From Hsuehochloa calcarea (lineage: Eukaryota > Streptophyta > Magnoliopsida > Poales > Poaceae), in contig CM070599.1 in assembly GCA_036346395.1 (NCBI GenBank), positions 4,269,232-4,333,231 on the forward strand: DNA of 64,000 nt. Reading direction: 5' to 3'. Of the stretch, positions 55,325-64,000 are shown piece by piece. The position numbers and the translations under genes are program-made. Every line of letters begins with the position of its first letter. Position 1 is the stretch's first letter. The notes below the pieces were generated by a model. It did not search any database and was not told where the DNA came from. It worked only from the letters and a program-made list of their open reading frames with translations.

Positions 55325-58182
55325 CAAGCTCTGATACCACTTGTAAGATCGAGGTGGCCGACTAGAGGGGGGTGAATAGGCGGTTTTAAAAATCTATCGG
55401 GCTAAACCAATATATAAATGCGGAAGCTAATAGCGAATTGGTTTTGCACAGTTAAAACCTAAATCAACTAGGCTCAACTAAGTGCACCGACAATACAAGA
55501 GAGCAAACATACAATGATATATAAGCAATTAAAGTAGGAATGTAAATTGCTCAAAGTAAAACACAAGTAAAAACAAGATGACACGATTATGTTTTACCGT
55601 GGTGTTCGGAGACTTACCGGTCTCCCCTAATCCACGTTGAGGTAAGCCCAACCACGTTGGACCGGCTCCTCAAATGAGCACACACCTCCGAGGTAAGTCC
55701 AAACACTTGGACCGGTTCCAAATCGAACCAACACCTCGCTCAACTATGGTTGCTCTTCCTCCACTCCGGAGATGGCGAGCACCAAACCACTCACAACCGT
55801 CGGGCCTTCTCACAAGCTTCTTGAGAAGGTCACCGAGCACGACGCCTCCACGCCGTCTAGGTGTCGGCAAACACCAAGAGTAACAAATCCGAACTTTCAC
55901 TTGAACTAATCAAGTGTCAACGCTCACGTGGATACACAATCCACTACCTAAGGCAACACATGCACTTAGGGTTTACTCTCTAATCTCACCAAGTGCAACA
56001 CATGCACATAAGAGAGGAGAGGTTTGCTCTTAGCTCAAGAGGCTCACAAAGAGTTCACAAATAGTTCTTAGCAACTTTTGCCAGCTCCCACAACCGGCCA
56101 AGGTGGCTATATATAGCCCACACACAAAAACTAGCCGTTGGGAGACAAACCCCTGAAAAATCAGGGAAATCGGAAGTTCCGCCGTACAAAGGCCGGAACT
56201 ACCGCAGGAGAGAGAAAAGGCACCGCAACGGCTATGTCAGACGAGAAACTAGCCGTTTGATTTTTAGTCTTGGAACTACCGCCAACTAAATATCGGAAGT
56301 TCGATTCTTGGAAGTTCCGCTCAACACATAGCGGAACTACCGCACATTGAATTTTGGCTAAGTCCCCAAAATGGTGCTTCTCTGAAAAAACCAACCGCCG
56401 ATTTGAGCAATCGATTAATCGGAAGTTCCGCGTTACACTCCGGAACTTCCGCACTTCGAAAATCGGCTAAGTCCCTAAACCGGCCGCTCTCTGGAAAAAT
56501 CAAGCCGCGGAAAATCGGACCATCCGGGGTGCGGAACTTCCGCCGTTAAGCAGCCGGAACTTCCGATTTTCCTGACAGAAATCAGAAATGGCTTTTTCAA
56601 CAACTTCAATTGCAAAACACATTTGCTAATTGACAAGCCATGCCAACAAGGGTCACAAGCAAGATTCCCAACAAGTTGCAAAACACATTTGCCAACTTTT
56701 GGAATCATACCACAAGGAAAAAGGTACATGGACTTTCACCATTTGCAAAACGCGTTTGCAAACTTAAGTCACATGCTACAAGGGTTGAATGCATGAGCAT
56801 CGGCTATTTGCAAAACACATTCGCAAATAATAGCTCCATGCATAGATGAGCTAGAGCAAACATAATGAGCTATCAACACATGACTAACTCAAACTACTAG
56901 TCAAGATCCCTCTTAATAGTACGGCAAACCTATACTAGCAATCCGGTCTTCCAACCAAACACCAAGACCGGTAAAAGACTAGGAACACATCCTTAGCCCT
57001 AGCTAGTCATACCTTTGCCTTGCATCTTCTTGAAGCTTGATGACGCACATCAACACTTCAAATCCGGGTCTTTAACTTTGACAATCATCAACTTATGATG
57101 ATTTCTTCACTTCGGGATATTGTCTTGATCATCATCAACACATGATGATTTCTTCATCCCGATTCTTCACTTGCATCAACGCATGACGCATTCCTTCACT
57201 TAACCTCCATCAACACATGATGGGTCTTCTCTTGTCTTGATGATCAACTCATGATCATCTCTTCTTGATAAGCATCAACTCATGATGCATCATTCACGCC
57301 AAGCTCTTGACTTGATGATCAACTCATGATCATTCCAAGTCTTCATCACCCTGGAACATAACCTATATATCCAACTCATGGAAAATGTTAGTTCCACAAT
57401 GTGATCATCATTAATTACCACACCATACCATTAACTCATAATGGTGGGACAAGATACCTCAATCTTTCCCTCTTTGGTAATTGATGATAACCACTTAAAT
57501 TCTCATAAATTTAATGAAGATAAATGAGAGAACAAATGAGTATATATAAACTACACAAGTTATATATACTCTAACATGAGTATACAGGAACTTCACAAGT
57601 TCTATATACTCATAACATGAGTATATACGAACTACACAAGTTTTGCATACTCAAGGGATTTGTTTCAGCGTAAAGATCCTTAGTATATGTCTTCATTCAG
57701 ACTCCGGGACTAAGCCTTGAACACATCTTAGCACACACATTAGTCCCACAACACAATTGCAAATAATTGAATATAAAGCAATATGAGTATATATGAACTA
57801 CACAAGTTTTATATACTCAAAGGATTTGTTTCAAAGTAATGATCCTTAATATATGAGGAGAATGAAATATGGATCAATACTTATGAAACCACACAATATA
57901 GAGTGAACTCCCCCTAAATGTGTGCATACACAAATGTGTAATAAGAACATATGCACATATTCAAGTTTAACTTATGGTTGAGTTCAACCTATATTTTGGA
58001 TTCGAGGAATGCAACAATATATAAGATTAAGATGTCGATTGCATACCTCATTGAATTTCACCTTTATATCCAAATGAGACTACACAAGATATTACGAGAT
58101 AAAAGAGTTAGTCTCATATTTGGATTTGTCATTAATCACCAAAACAATCCATTAACTCATAATGGCGGGTCTAGATCTTTCA
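55325..58182 (-). repeat. 5' LTR and primer-binding site of the gag-only element
   Basis: The LTR is 55342-58182. On the minus strand it ends GATCTTACA and is followed within a few bases by TGGTATCAGAGCT (about 55337-55325), complementary to initiator-Met tRNA. The palindrome arrays are the same as in the other LTR (56160-56575, 56609-56828, 57038-57334, 57537-57821). Confidence 0.94.
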
Positions 58183-59692
58183 CCTAGCGGTGGTTCCGCA
58201 CTGCGGTAGTTCCGTTCTTCCAGTGCGGAAGTTCCGCCTGCGGTAGTTCCGCCTTGTACAAAACGGAAGTTCCGATTGTCCTGACCGAAGAACAGCACGC
58301 AAAGGAATTTGCCAAAAATCCGAAATACTAACTAGTTGCTGCTCTTCTCGGGTCAAGTCTCACAGGACATCATCCTAAACAATATCTTGACCTCATTGAG
58401 GAGAATCGCAGACAAAGATCCATTAATCAAAGCAAAATCGGATTTCTTGAATATTGGCAAGAAAGACCAAAAACCACAATTCGCAAGATTCTTAGATTCT
58501 TAGCTCATGAAACTTTGAGGATATGTTAGCAATATCCATAAGACTCTAGATACCAAGTTTCATGCTATCTCATAAGAGAAATCAAGAGTTTCATCAAAAC
58601 CCTAGATATTCAACATAGGAACAGAGAGAAGAAAAGAGGCATAAACAAGGAAACAAAACATCAGAGATTTCAATGCTAGGAATCAAAGATTACAGAGGCA
58701 AACACAGAGGAATGATTACACGAATTTTAGTTCATCCTCTCCATCTCAACAACCAAAAACAAAAAGCAAAACAACCTCTCCAAAAGCTCTTTAGCTAAAG
58801 CTAACCCTAATCTCTTTTTCTCAAAAGTCCCTTAAACAACCAGGGGTTCACCTCTATTTATAGCCCTTGGCTAACAGGTCTCCAACCCGTTATGCCGGCT
58901 AAACCCTAACAGATCCCGCTTTCACTTGTGCCGCCTTGCGAAATTACCCTTTCGCCCCTCGTGCACCTTCTGGAAGGTCCCGCATTCCTTGTTGTCTACG
59001 ACTCGCAACCGCCTCGAGTACACGCCGTCTTCGACACATCTTTACCGTTCTGACCTCAACGCCGCCTGCGTCTAGTCCGGTCTCCACGTGTCTCGCCACG
59101 ACTCCACCTCGATGCCCTGCAATCAGCACAGACAAAAAACATATCACATAACATTGCTCAAGATAATAGAATCATCATTTGCATTTAACTCCAATCCATT
59201 CACAACACAAAATCAAAACTATGCCTTCTCTGCACAGTTCTGAGCACAATCGAAAGTTCTGCATTTACCATGGCGGAAGTTCCGATTATCGGAACTTCCG
59301 CACTCCCAGTGTGGAAGTTCCGCACACCATCAAAACAGAGCACAATTGTCAGGATAATCAGGATATAGAGTGAACTCTCTCTAAATGTGTGCATACACAA
59401 ATGTGTAATAAGAACATATGCACATATTCAAGTTAAACCTTTAGTGGAGTTCAAGCTATATTTTGGATCCAAAGAATACAACAATATATAAGAGTATAAA
59501 GTCGAATGCATACCACCATGGTTTTCACCTTTTTATATCCAAACAAGACTACACAAAATCATACTAGATAAGAGAGTTAGTCTCACAAGTAGATTTGTCA
59601 TTAATCAATGAAAGATGTTAGTTTCATATTTAGATTTGTTATTAATCGCTAAAATACTCCATTAACACATAAAGACGGATCTAGATTCTTCA

Positions 59693-59894
59693 ATACCGGA
59701 TCCGGCGGAAGTAGGAGCGGCAATGCGGGCCGATGCACATGGTGGTGAAGGGCGATAGAGCACGACAGCGAGAGTAGGGCGGCGAAGCACAATACAAAGA
59801 ACGCGACAGAGGGAGGAATGGCATTAGGAGAAGGGAACCAAACGGGAGGAGACGCAAGGTAGGCGGGGGAGGAGAGAAGAAGGGCGAGAGCCAT
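59693..59894 (-). pseudogene. Minus-strand ORF truncated by the solo LTR
   Basis: From an ATG at 59894 on the minus strand the frame reads MALALLLSSPAYLASPPVWF, then a hydrophobic segment FFVLCFAALLSLSCSIALHH, then PALPLLLPPDPV. At 59692 the LTR begins, and the frame ends inside it. It could be the 5' exon of a small membrane or secreted protein gene disrupted by the insertion, or a chance GC-rich frame. No family was recognised. Confidence 0.35.
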
Positions 59895-60400
59895 CTCGCG
59901 GACGCACGTCACAAAAAAAACAAGATCGGATGGCTCAGATCATGTCTCTTGTGGGATCGACGGCTAGGATGTGCCCGTGAGTTGCCTGTAAAATTACGAA
60001 TTCCCAACCCATAGTCCCCTCCCACCCCGTTAGCCATATGGGCTCTCAGGCTGTCAAGCCCAATTGGCCTAACAACCGCTAGCTTCGCGACCCCAAAACC
60101 AAAACCCCAAAAAGGAAAAATAAACATAAAAAAGAATAGGAAAGAAAAAGAAAAAGAGGAAGAGCGACTCCGGCGCCGCTCCCTCGCGCCTCCCTCCGGC
60201 GCCGCTCCCTCGCGCTTTCTCCTGTCTCCCGTCCCCCGCATCCCGCCGACGCGGCTACCTCCCCGTCTCCCATCGGAGCCGCAGTCTTCCGCTGCCTCCC
60301 GTCGCCTCCTTCGACCCACCGCCATCTGCCACCGCAGCACCCGTGCGCCCGAGCCGGAGCCCTCGATGAGCTAGTGACCTAGGTTGGTAAACTCGTCTTC
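59895..60400. promoter_or_regulatory. GC-rich, promoter-like region
   Basis: TGGGCT/GCCCA and GGCCTAAC words (60037-60075) resemble plant site II elements. They are followed by an A/G-rich stretch and a GC-rich + strand segment (60160-60375) that holds a 26-base direct repeat (CCGGCGCCGCTCCCTCGCG, at about 60172 and 60198). A GT donor-like CTAGGTTGGT at 60379 would fit a 5' leader exon on the + strand. No downstream exon was identified. Confidence 0.4.
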
Positions 60401-61876
60401 AAATTCCTAAGATCCAGGTTTCCAAATTGTAATGGTAATTGCTAATTTTACTACAACTGTCAATTGCTAGGATGATTGTTGTCAAACGGGGAGATGGTAT
60501 TGCGAGTCTGTTGTACCGGCAGCTTGTAATTCTCTGGGACTGGGTGGCCTTTTCTTATCTAATGAACATTAGATGTATCTAGCAAGTAGAAGCTTTATAG
60601 CATAATCAATACAAGTAAATTGCAGCTTAAAGTGTAGAAGAGGTTGTTTCGTTCATTGCCACACTTGCTCAGTCAGGCAAAATTTACCTTTTCTGTTTTG
60701 CTATTGTTTGGATCGTGACCATATAGTTGTAGCGCATCATACTTACCCAGTAAGTGGACTAGTTATCAACTTATCATAAATAATTTCTTCACTAATTTTG
60801 CCATTCTTGTAGTGGAAATTTGTCTATCAACGAAAAGAATGTCAAAGGGTAGGCATGTAGCTATCCTATCAACAAAAGGGACCTCTCCTTCATAGCACAA
60901 GTATACTTATGACATCCGATGAAAGCGAAGGAATAAATTGCTTAGTACAGAGCTGACAGCATCTCTGCATTGTTAAGAGGAAGCTTTGAGTCTCACGTGC
61001 AGCAATGTTGCATGTCTGTTCAGAACACCTGAGTATCTCGGTTGAAAGGATGGTAAACACAAACCATCAAGCTGAACCTCTTGACTGAGTGGATACTCTG
61101 AAGGACTTAACTCTTGTATAACTACTCTATTGCAATAAGTACTTTATTGATTCTCACCCCCTCCCTGCTTGACCACAGTTAATCAGTTTGACATTCATAT
61201 TTGTATTAGTACCAACAGCCTATTTCTGATAGGAACGAGAAATTAGAACTCCACATCTTAATCCATGTAACACCCAGGTCCTGGTCCTGGTCCTGGGGAT
61301 AAATCATGCACAAGCAACATATCGCTTTGTGCAAAAGGGTTAGCCTGGAGCTACTGCTTTTGGAGACCCAAGGTTTTATGTTGTGATCCCACATCTTAAA
61401 CAAGTAATACGGGACTATCATCCGTTCACATGCACACATGCCCTCATGGGCATTGATTTGAACATTGTGCAACAGTACTGCTATAGTGGACAAGGGGTAG
61501 CGACCGCTACAGAGCAACTGCCCTAGCACTTTATACAGTTGCAACGCTATTGTGGCCGCTATGGACACTATAGCATACTTGGTGTAGCAGTACACAAGTA
61601 CATTATTAGCACAAATACAATTCAGGATTGCATATATTCTAGTCATCTCCCACTTTGAGTCCTTCAAGACTGCACAACAAGTAATCCTAATACAAGATAA
61701 GTTATTTTACCCCAAAATTGATTGTGCATGTTGCTCTTGCTATAAAAACACTTAATTGTTATGCTTCCGCTATACCCTCTTTAAAACTTTACTCCTTGTT
61801 GGCTATAATTGGGTTCAATACTCTCTCTCACCAATTGTCACAGTTCAATTATGTAAAATAATAAAAAAGTCATTTA
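60401..61876. other. Unassigned intergenic or intronic sequence
   Basis: No protein family was recognised on either strand. A minus-strand frame at 61206-61667 is open for 153 codons but has no recognisable motif. Around 61480-61580 there are several GCTATAG/CTATAGC and AGCGACCGCT words like those in degenerate DNA-transposon ends, without a definable boundary. Confidence 0.4.
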
Positions 61877-62001
61877 TGTTAGAATATGACTCTTTATATT
61901 TCCTTATCTGTATGACATACCCTCTTGTACTCCTATATATATTATCTATTGGGCCTCTTGAATAAACACACACAATATTCATAACATGGTATCAGAGCTA
62001 G
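61877..62001 (+). repeat. 5' LTR and primer-binding site of the right-hand copia
   Basis: LTR 61877-61986 with TG...CA ends. Primer-binding site TGGTATCAGAGCTA at 61987-62000. The five bases before the LTR are ATTTA, the expected target duplication for the unseen right end. Confidence 0.88.
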
Positions 62002-62601
62002 GGCACTAACTTAACTCTTTCCGTTCCGTTGCCATCTTGACGCCGTCGTCTGCAACCAACGCCGTCATTTGCGGGCCGCCCAATGCCGCTGCTCGACGAT
62101 GTTGCCTGGGGGCCGCTCGACGCCACCGCTCACTCGGCCACCGTCCGCCGGCCACCGCATGCGCCGACACCGTCGTCGCCGCCGGCCGTCTTCCACGCCG
62201 CTTGCGCGCCACGCCAACTCGGTTGCCGCTGTTGGATCGTCCTCCTCACGCGCGCCGCCGCCGCTTCATCTCCTCACGCGCTTAGCCACCGCCGCGCTGC
62301 GTCTTCGCTTCGCCGCCGCGCGCTACAGGGCCGCTGCGCTCATCTCGCGCCCGATCTGCGGGCCATGCCCGAGGACCAAGCGCGTCGCTGCCTCCGTCGC
62401 CAGCAAGGGCTAACCCTAGTTCCCCCGTGCGTGAGCAACCCCAGCCTGTTTGCGTGAGCCGTGAGTTGCGTGAGCCAGCCTGGCCTATAAGAAAAGAAGA
62501 AGAAAAAAGAAAAATAGAAACGTCGATCTAACCGCTGCGCCGTCTAGTGTCGCTTGTTAAACTTCGTTGCCTTATTCAATGCGCTGTCCAGTGCCGCCTA
62601 C

Positions 62602-63512
62602 CAATGGCTTTCGTTCCATCCGCTGCGATCCTATTCTCGGGAACAAAGCTTCATGGGACAAACTACAGGTTGTGGTCTTCACTCATAGAGATCACGCTCG
62701 ATGGTCTCTGCCTCTGGGGACATGTCACTGGTGCTTGACCTTATCCGCCGTCGCCGGTTCAACCTTCTCTCAGACAGCCTACTTCTGCATCTCCTGCAGA
62801 AGATGAGGCCGCCAAGGAGGCAGAGGCCGCTGTTGCTACTGCTGACGCTGTTAATAAGGCTTTTCAGTACGCCATAAACACTTTTGAGCGCTGGTGTGCT
62901 GATGAGGCCCGTGCTCGAGCCATCATAGTGGTTAGCGTCGACGACTCCATCCAGCCAGACATTGTTGGTCTTCGTGCCACTCGTCAGATCTGGGAGTACT
63001 TGCGCGAGCGATACCAGTAGAGCAGTGATGCTCAGTTCTTTTCGTTTCAGTGTGAGTTGGAGACGCTTCGCCAGGAGGACTTCTTCGTCGACCACTTCTT
63101 CCGTGCCCTGACCAGTCTCTGGCGCCAGCTGGACGAGCTAGTTTCTCTGCTCTGCCAGTAGTGTCATAAAGTACAGAAGACGGATCGTGATCACCTTCGC
63201 CTTTATGATTTCGTCTGCCATCTTCGCCCAAAGTTTGAGCCTGTCAGGGCTCAACTGCTGAGTCGCTCACCACGACCGACCGTCACCAAGGCTCTTTCGA
63301 TGCTTTGTACTGAGGACCTTCGCCGCGGGTTAGCAGCACAGTTTGTTCCGGTTGTGCATGCTATCCTTTCTTCTTCGACTACACCGACGGTTTCTGCTTC
63401 GACTACAGTCCTTCCTCAGGTGTCTGTTTCTGCTCTTGTTTTTGCACCAACTGGGGTTCAGTGCAATTATTGCAAGAACTTCGGGCACGACTACCAACGT
63501 TGTGCAGTGTGA
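62602..63512 (+). pseudogene. copia gag with zinc knuckle, broken
   Basis: The start is MAFVPSAAILFSGTKLHGTN with YRLWSSLIEITLDGLCLWGH (62604-62735). After a stop and frame change, EAAVATADAVNKAFQYAINT, DIVGLRATRQIWEYLRERYQ and FDVCHLRPKFEPVRAQLL-like sequence continue, with stops at about 63018 and 63159. The knuckle CNYCKNFGHDYQRC is near 63460-63503. Not functional. Confidence 0.85.
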
Positions 63513-63689
63513 AAAAAGCAGAACAAGGCGCGTGGACAATCCGAGGGGGGCGGGGAGGCCCTAACTCCTCGACGAGAGGACAGACCAGCACGTTAGGACC
63601 TTCTCAGCGAGGTGACTTTGTTCAGCAGTTCTGTCAGGCTCTACTTCAGCAGCTCTCTTACAGCTCGACAGGTCCTGTCAGTCTAGCTC

Positions 63690-63925
63690 AAACTTCTCCT
63701 TCAGGTACTTCTTGGGTTCTGGATTTTGGTGCCTCTTTCCGTATGACACTGGACTCCGCATCTCTCACTTCAGTAGGACTTGCTTTTTTTCCTATCTCAG
63801 TTCAGACAGCCGACAGTACTCCTCTGTCTGTCAGCTGTCATGGCACTCTTTTGTCCACTGACTTTTCTATTCCAGCTGTTTCTCATGTTCCCCAGCTTAG
63901 CATGCAGTTTCTCTCGGTGGGCTGA
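63690..63925 (+). pseudogene. copia protease remnant
   Basis: SWVLDFGASFRMTLDSASLT gives the protease active-site region as D-F-G-A-S, where the family has D-S/T-G. The substrate-side TADSTPLSVSCHGTL and SHVPQLSMQFLSVG follow to a stop at 63923. The altered active-site residue suggests it is inactive. Confidence 0.82.
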
Positions 63926-64000
63926 CCCACCGATCTCGGCTGTAGGGTTGATTTTGACTCTCACACTTGTTTTGTCCAGGACCGACAGACAGGGACGGTA

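Larger units (their letters stand above)
47504..58182 (-). mobile_element. Gag-only (TR-GAG-like) Sirevirus-related LTR retrotransposon (10,679 bp)
   Basis: LTRs at 47504-50320 (2,817 bp) and 55342-58182 (2,841 bp) flank about 5 kb. The 5-base duplication CCTAG is perfect (47499-47503, 58183-58187). On the minus strand the primer-binding site TGGTATCAGAGCT lies at about 55337-55325, next to the right LTR. The polypurine tract AAAAAGGGGGAGAT adjoins the left LTR. The only protein is one intact gag frame (55284-53899). The remaining 3.6 kb (50321-53898) is AT-rich and non-coding. No protease, integrase or RT motifs are visible, so movement must depend on a partner. The internal organisation and gag style match Sireviruses. 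Confidence 0.93.
47317..59692 (-). mobile_element. Solo LTR of a Sirevirus-like copia, split by a related element
   Basis: The two parts are 47317-47503 (starts TGAAGGACCGAAATGAC) and 58188-59692 (ends CTAGATTCTTCA). They join across the CCTAG target duplication into one LTR of about 1.69 kb. Shared words with the inserted element's LTR (GTGAACTC...AAATGTGTGCATACACAAATGTG; CGGAAGTTCCG) show kinship. No internal sequence or second LTR of this family is present. A clear target duplication of its own was not found (TATAT on the left, ATACC on the right). Confidence 0.75.
61877..64000 (+). mobile_element. 5' part of a Ty1/copia element, continuing past the window
   Basis: The LTR at 61877-61986 (110 bp, TGTTAGAATATG...CATAACA) contains a TATATATA box near 61936 and is followed directly by TGGTATCAGAGCTA, an initiator-Met primer-binding site. 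Gag and protease remnants follow. Very short LTRs and protein style resemble the intronic copia at 14798-19858, suggesting the same broad lineage. Confidence 0.9.

Noticed and set aside
61206..61667. 153-codon minus-strand open frame
   Set aside because: No recognisable domain, unusual composition, and repeated CTATAG-type words suggest transposon-derived DNA rather than a gene.

Overview
The window looks like nuclear DNA of a grass. Two intron-containing plant genes on the + strand can be rebuilt exon by exon. The first is a plastid-type branched-chain amino-acid aminotransferase (BCAT; CDS 12343-25511, 10 exons, 411 aa). The second is the meiotic recombination-initiation gene PAIR1 (PRD3 in Arabidopsis; CDS 26431-30937, 11 exons, 509 aa). 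From memory, these genes are also neighbours near the end of rice chromosome 3S, so the segment is probably orthologous to that region. Nearly everything else is transposon sequence, which points to a grass with larger and more repetitive intergenic DNA than rice at this locus. The species cannot be named from the sequence.

Layout. 1-3545: decayed Ty3/gypsy (Tat-type) polyprotein. 3546-4620: 3' end of a Ty1/copia element, followed by a likely LTR (4621-about 5480). 5489-10962: decayed copia element ending in a 1.59 kb 3' LTR. 10963-12342: upstream DNA of BCAT with a possible minus-strand exon pair. 12343-25511: BCAT. Its intron 6 holds a complete antisense copia element (14798-19858, target duplication AAAGT). 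Its intron 7 holds a deleted antisense LTR retrotransposon (about 20834-23910), which itself carries a 1.16 kb hAT-like element and a 222 bp hAT-like MITE. 25512-26430: BCAT 3' end and PAIR1 promoter. 26431-30937: PAIR1. 32235-about 47230: CACTA (En/Spm) transposon with a broken TNP2 transposase and a second broken gene. An exon of the second gene is split by a 7.6 kb gypsy element (38419-46003, target duplication CGCTG).

47317-59692 is a solo LTR of Sirevirus-like type. It is split by a 10.7 kb relative (47504-58182, target duplication CCTAG). That relative has 2.8 kb LTRs and encodes only a gag protein, with no protease, integrase or reverse transcriptase. Its LTRs contain successive arrays of short palindromes. 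59693-61876 has a GC-rich, promoter-like stretch and a minus-strand ORF cut by the solo LTR. 61877-64000 is the 5' part of another copia element that runs off the window.

The two host genes are intact at the reading-frame level, and every inferred splice junction is GT-AG and phase-consistent. The main points for a second look are the 36 bp coding minisatellite inside PAIR1, the gag-only element with palindrome-array LTRs, the nested insertions in the BCAT introns, and clustered single-base indels between paired LTRs that may be consensus errors. No tRNA, rRNA or CRISPR was seen.
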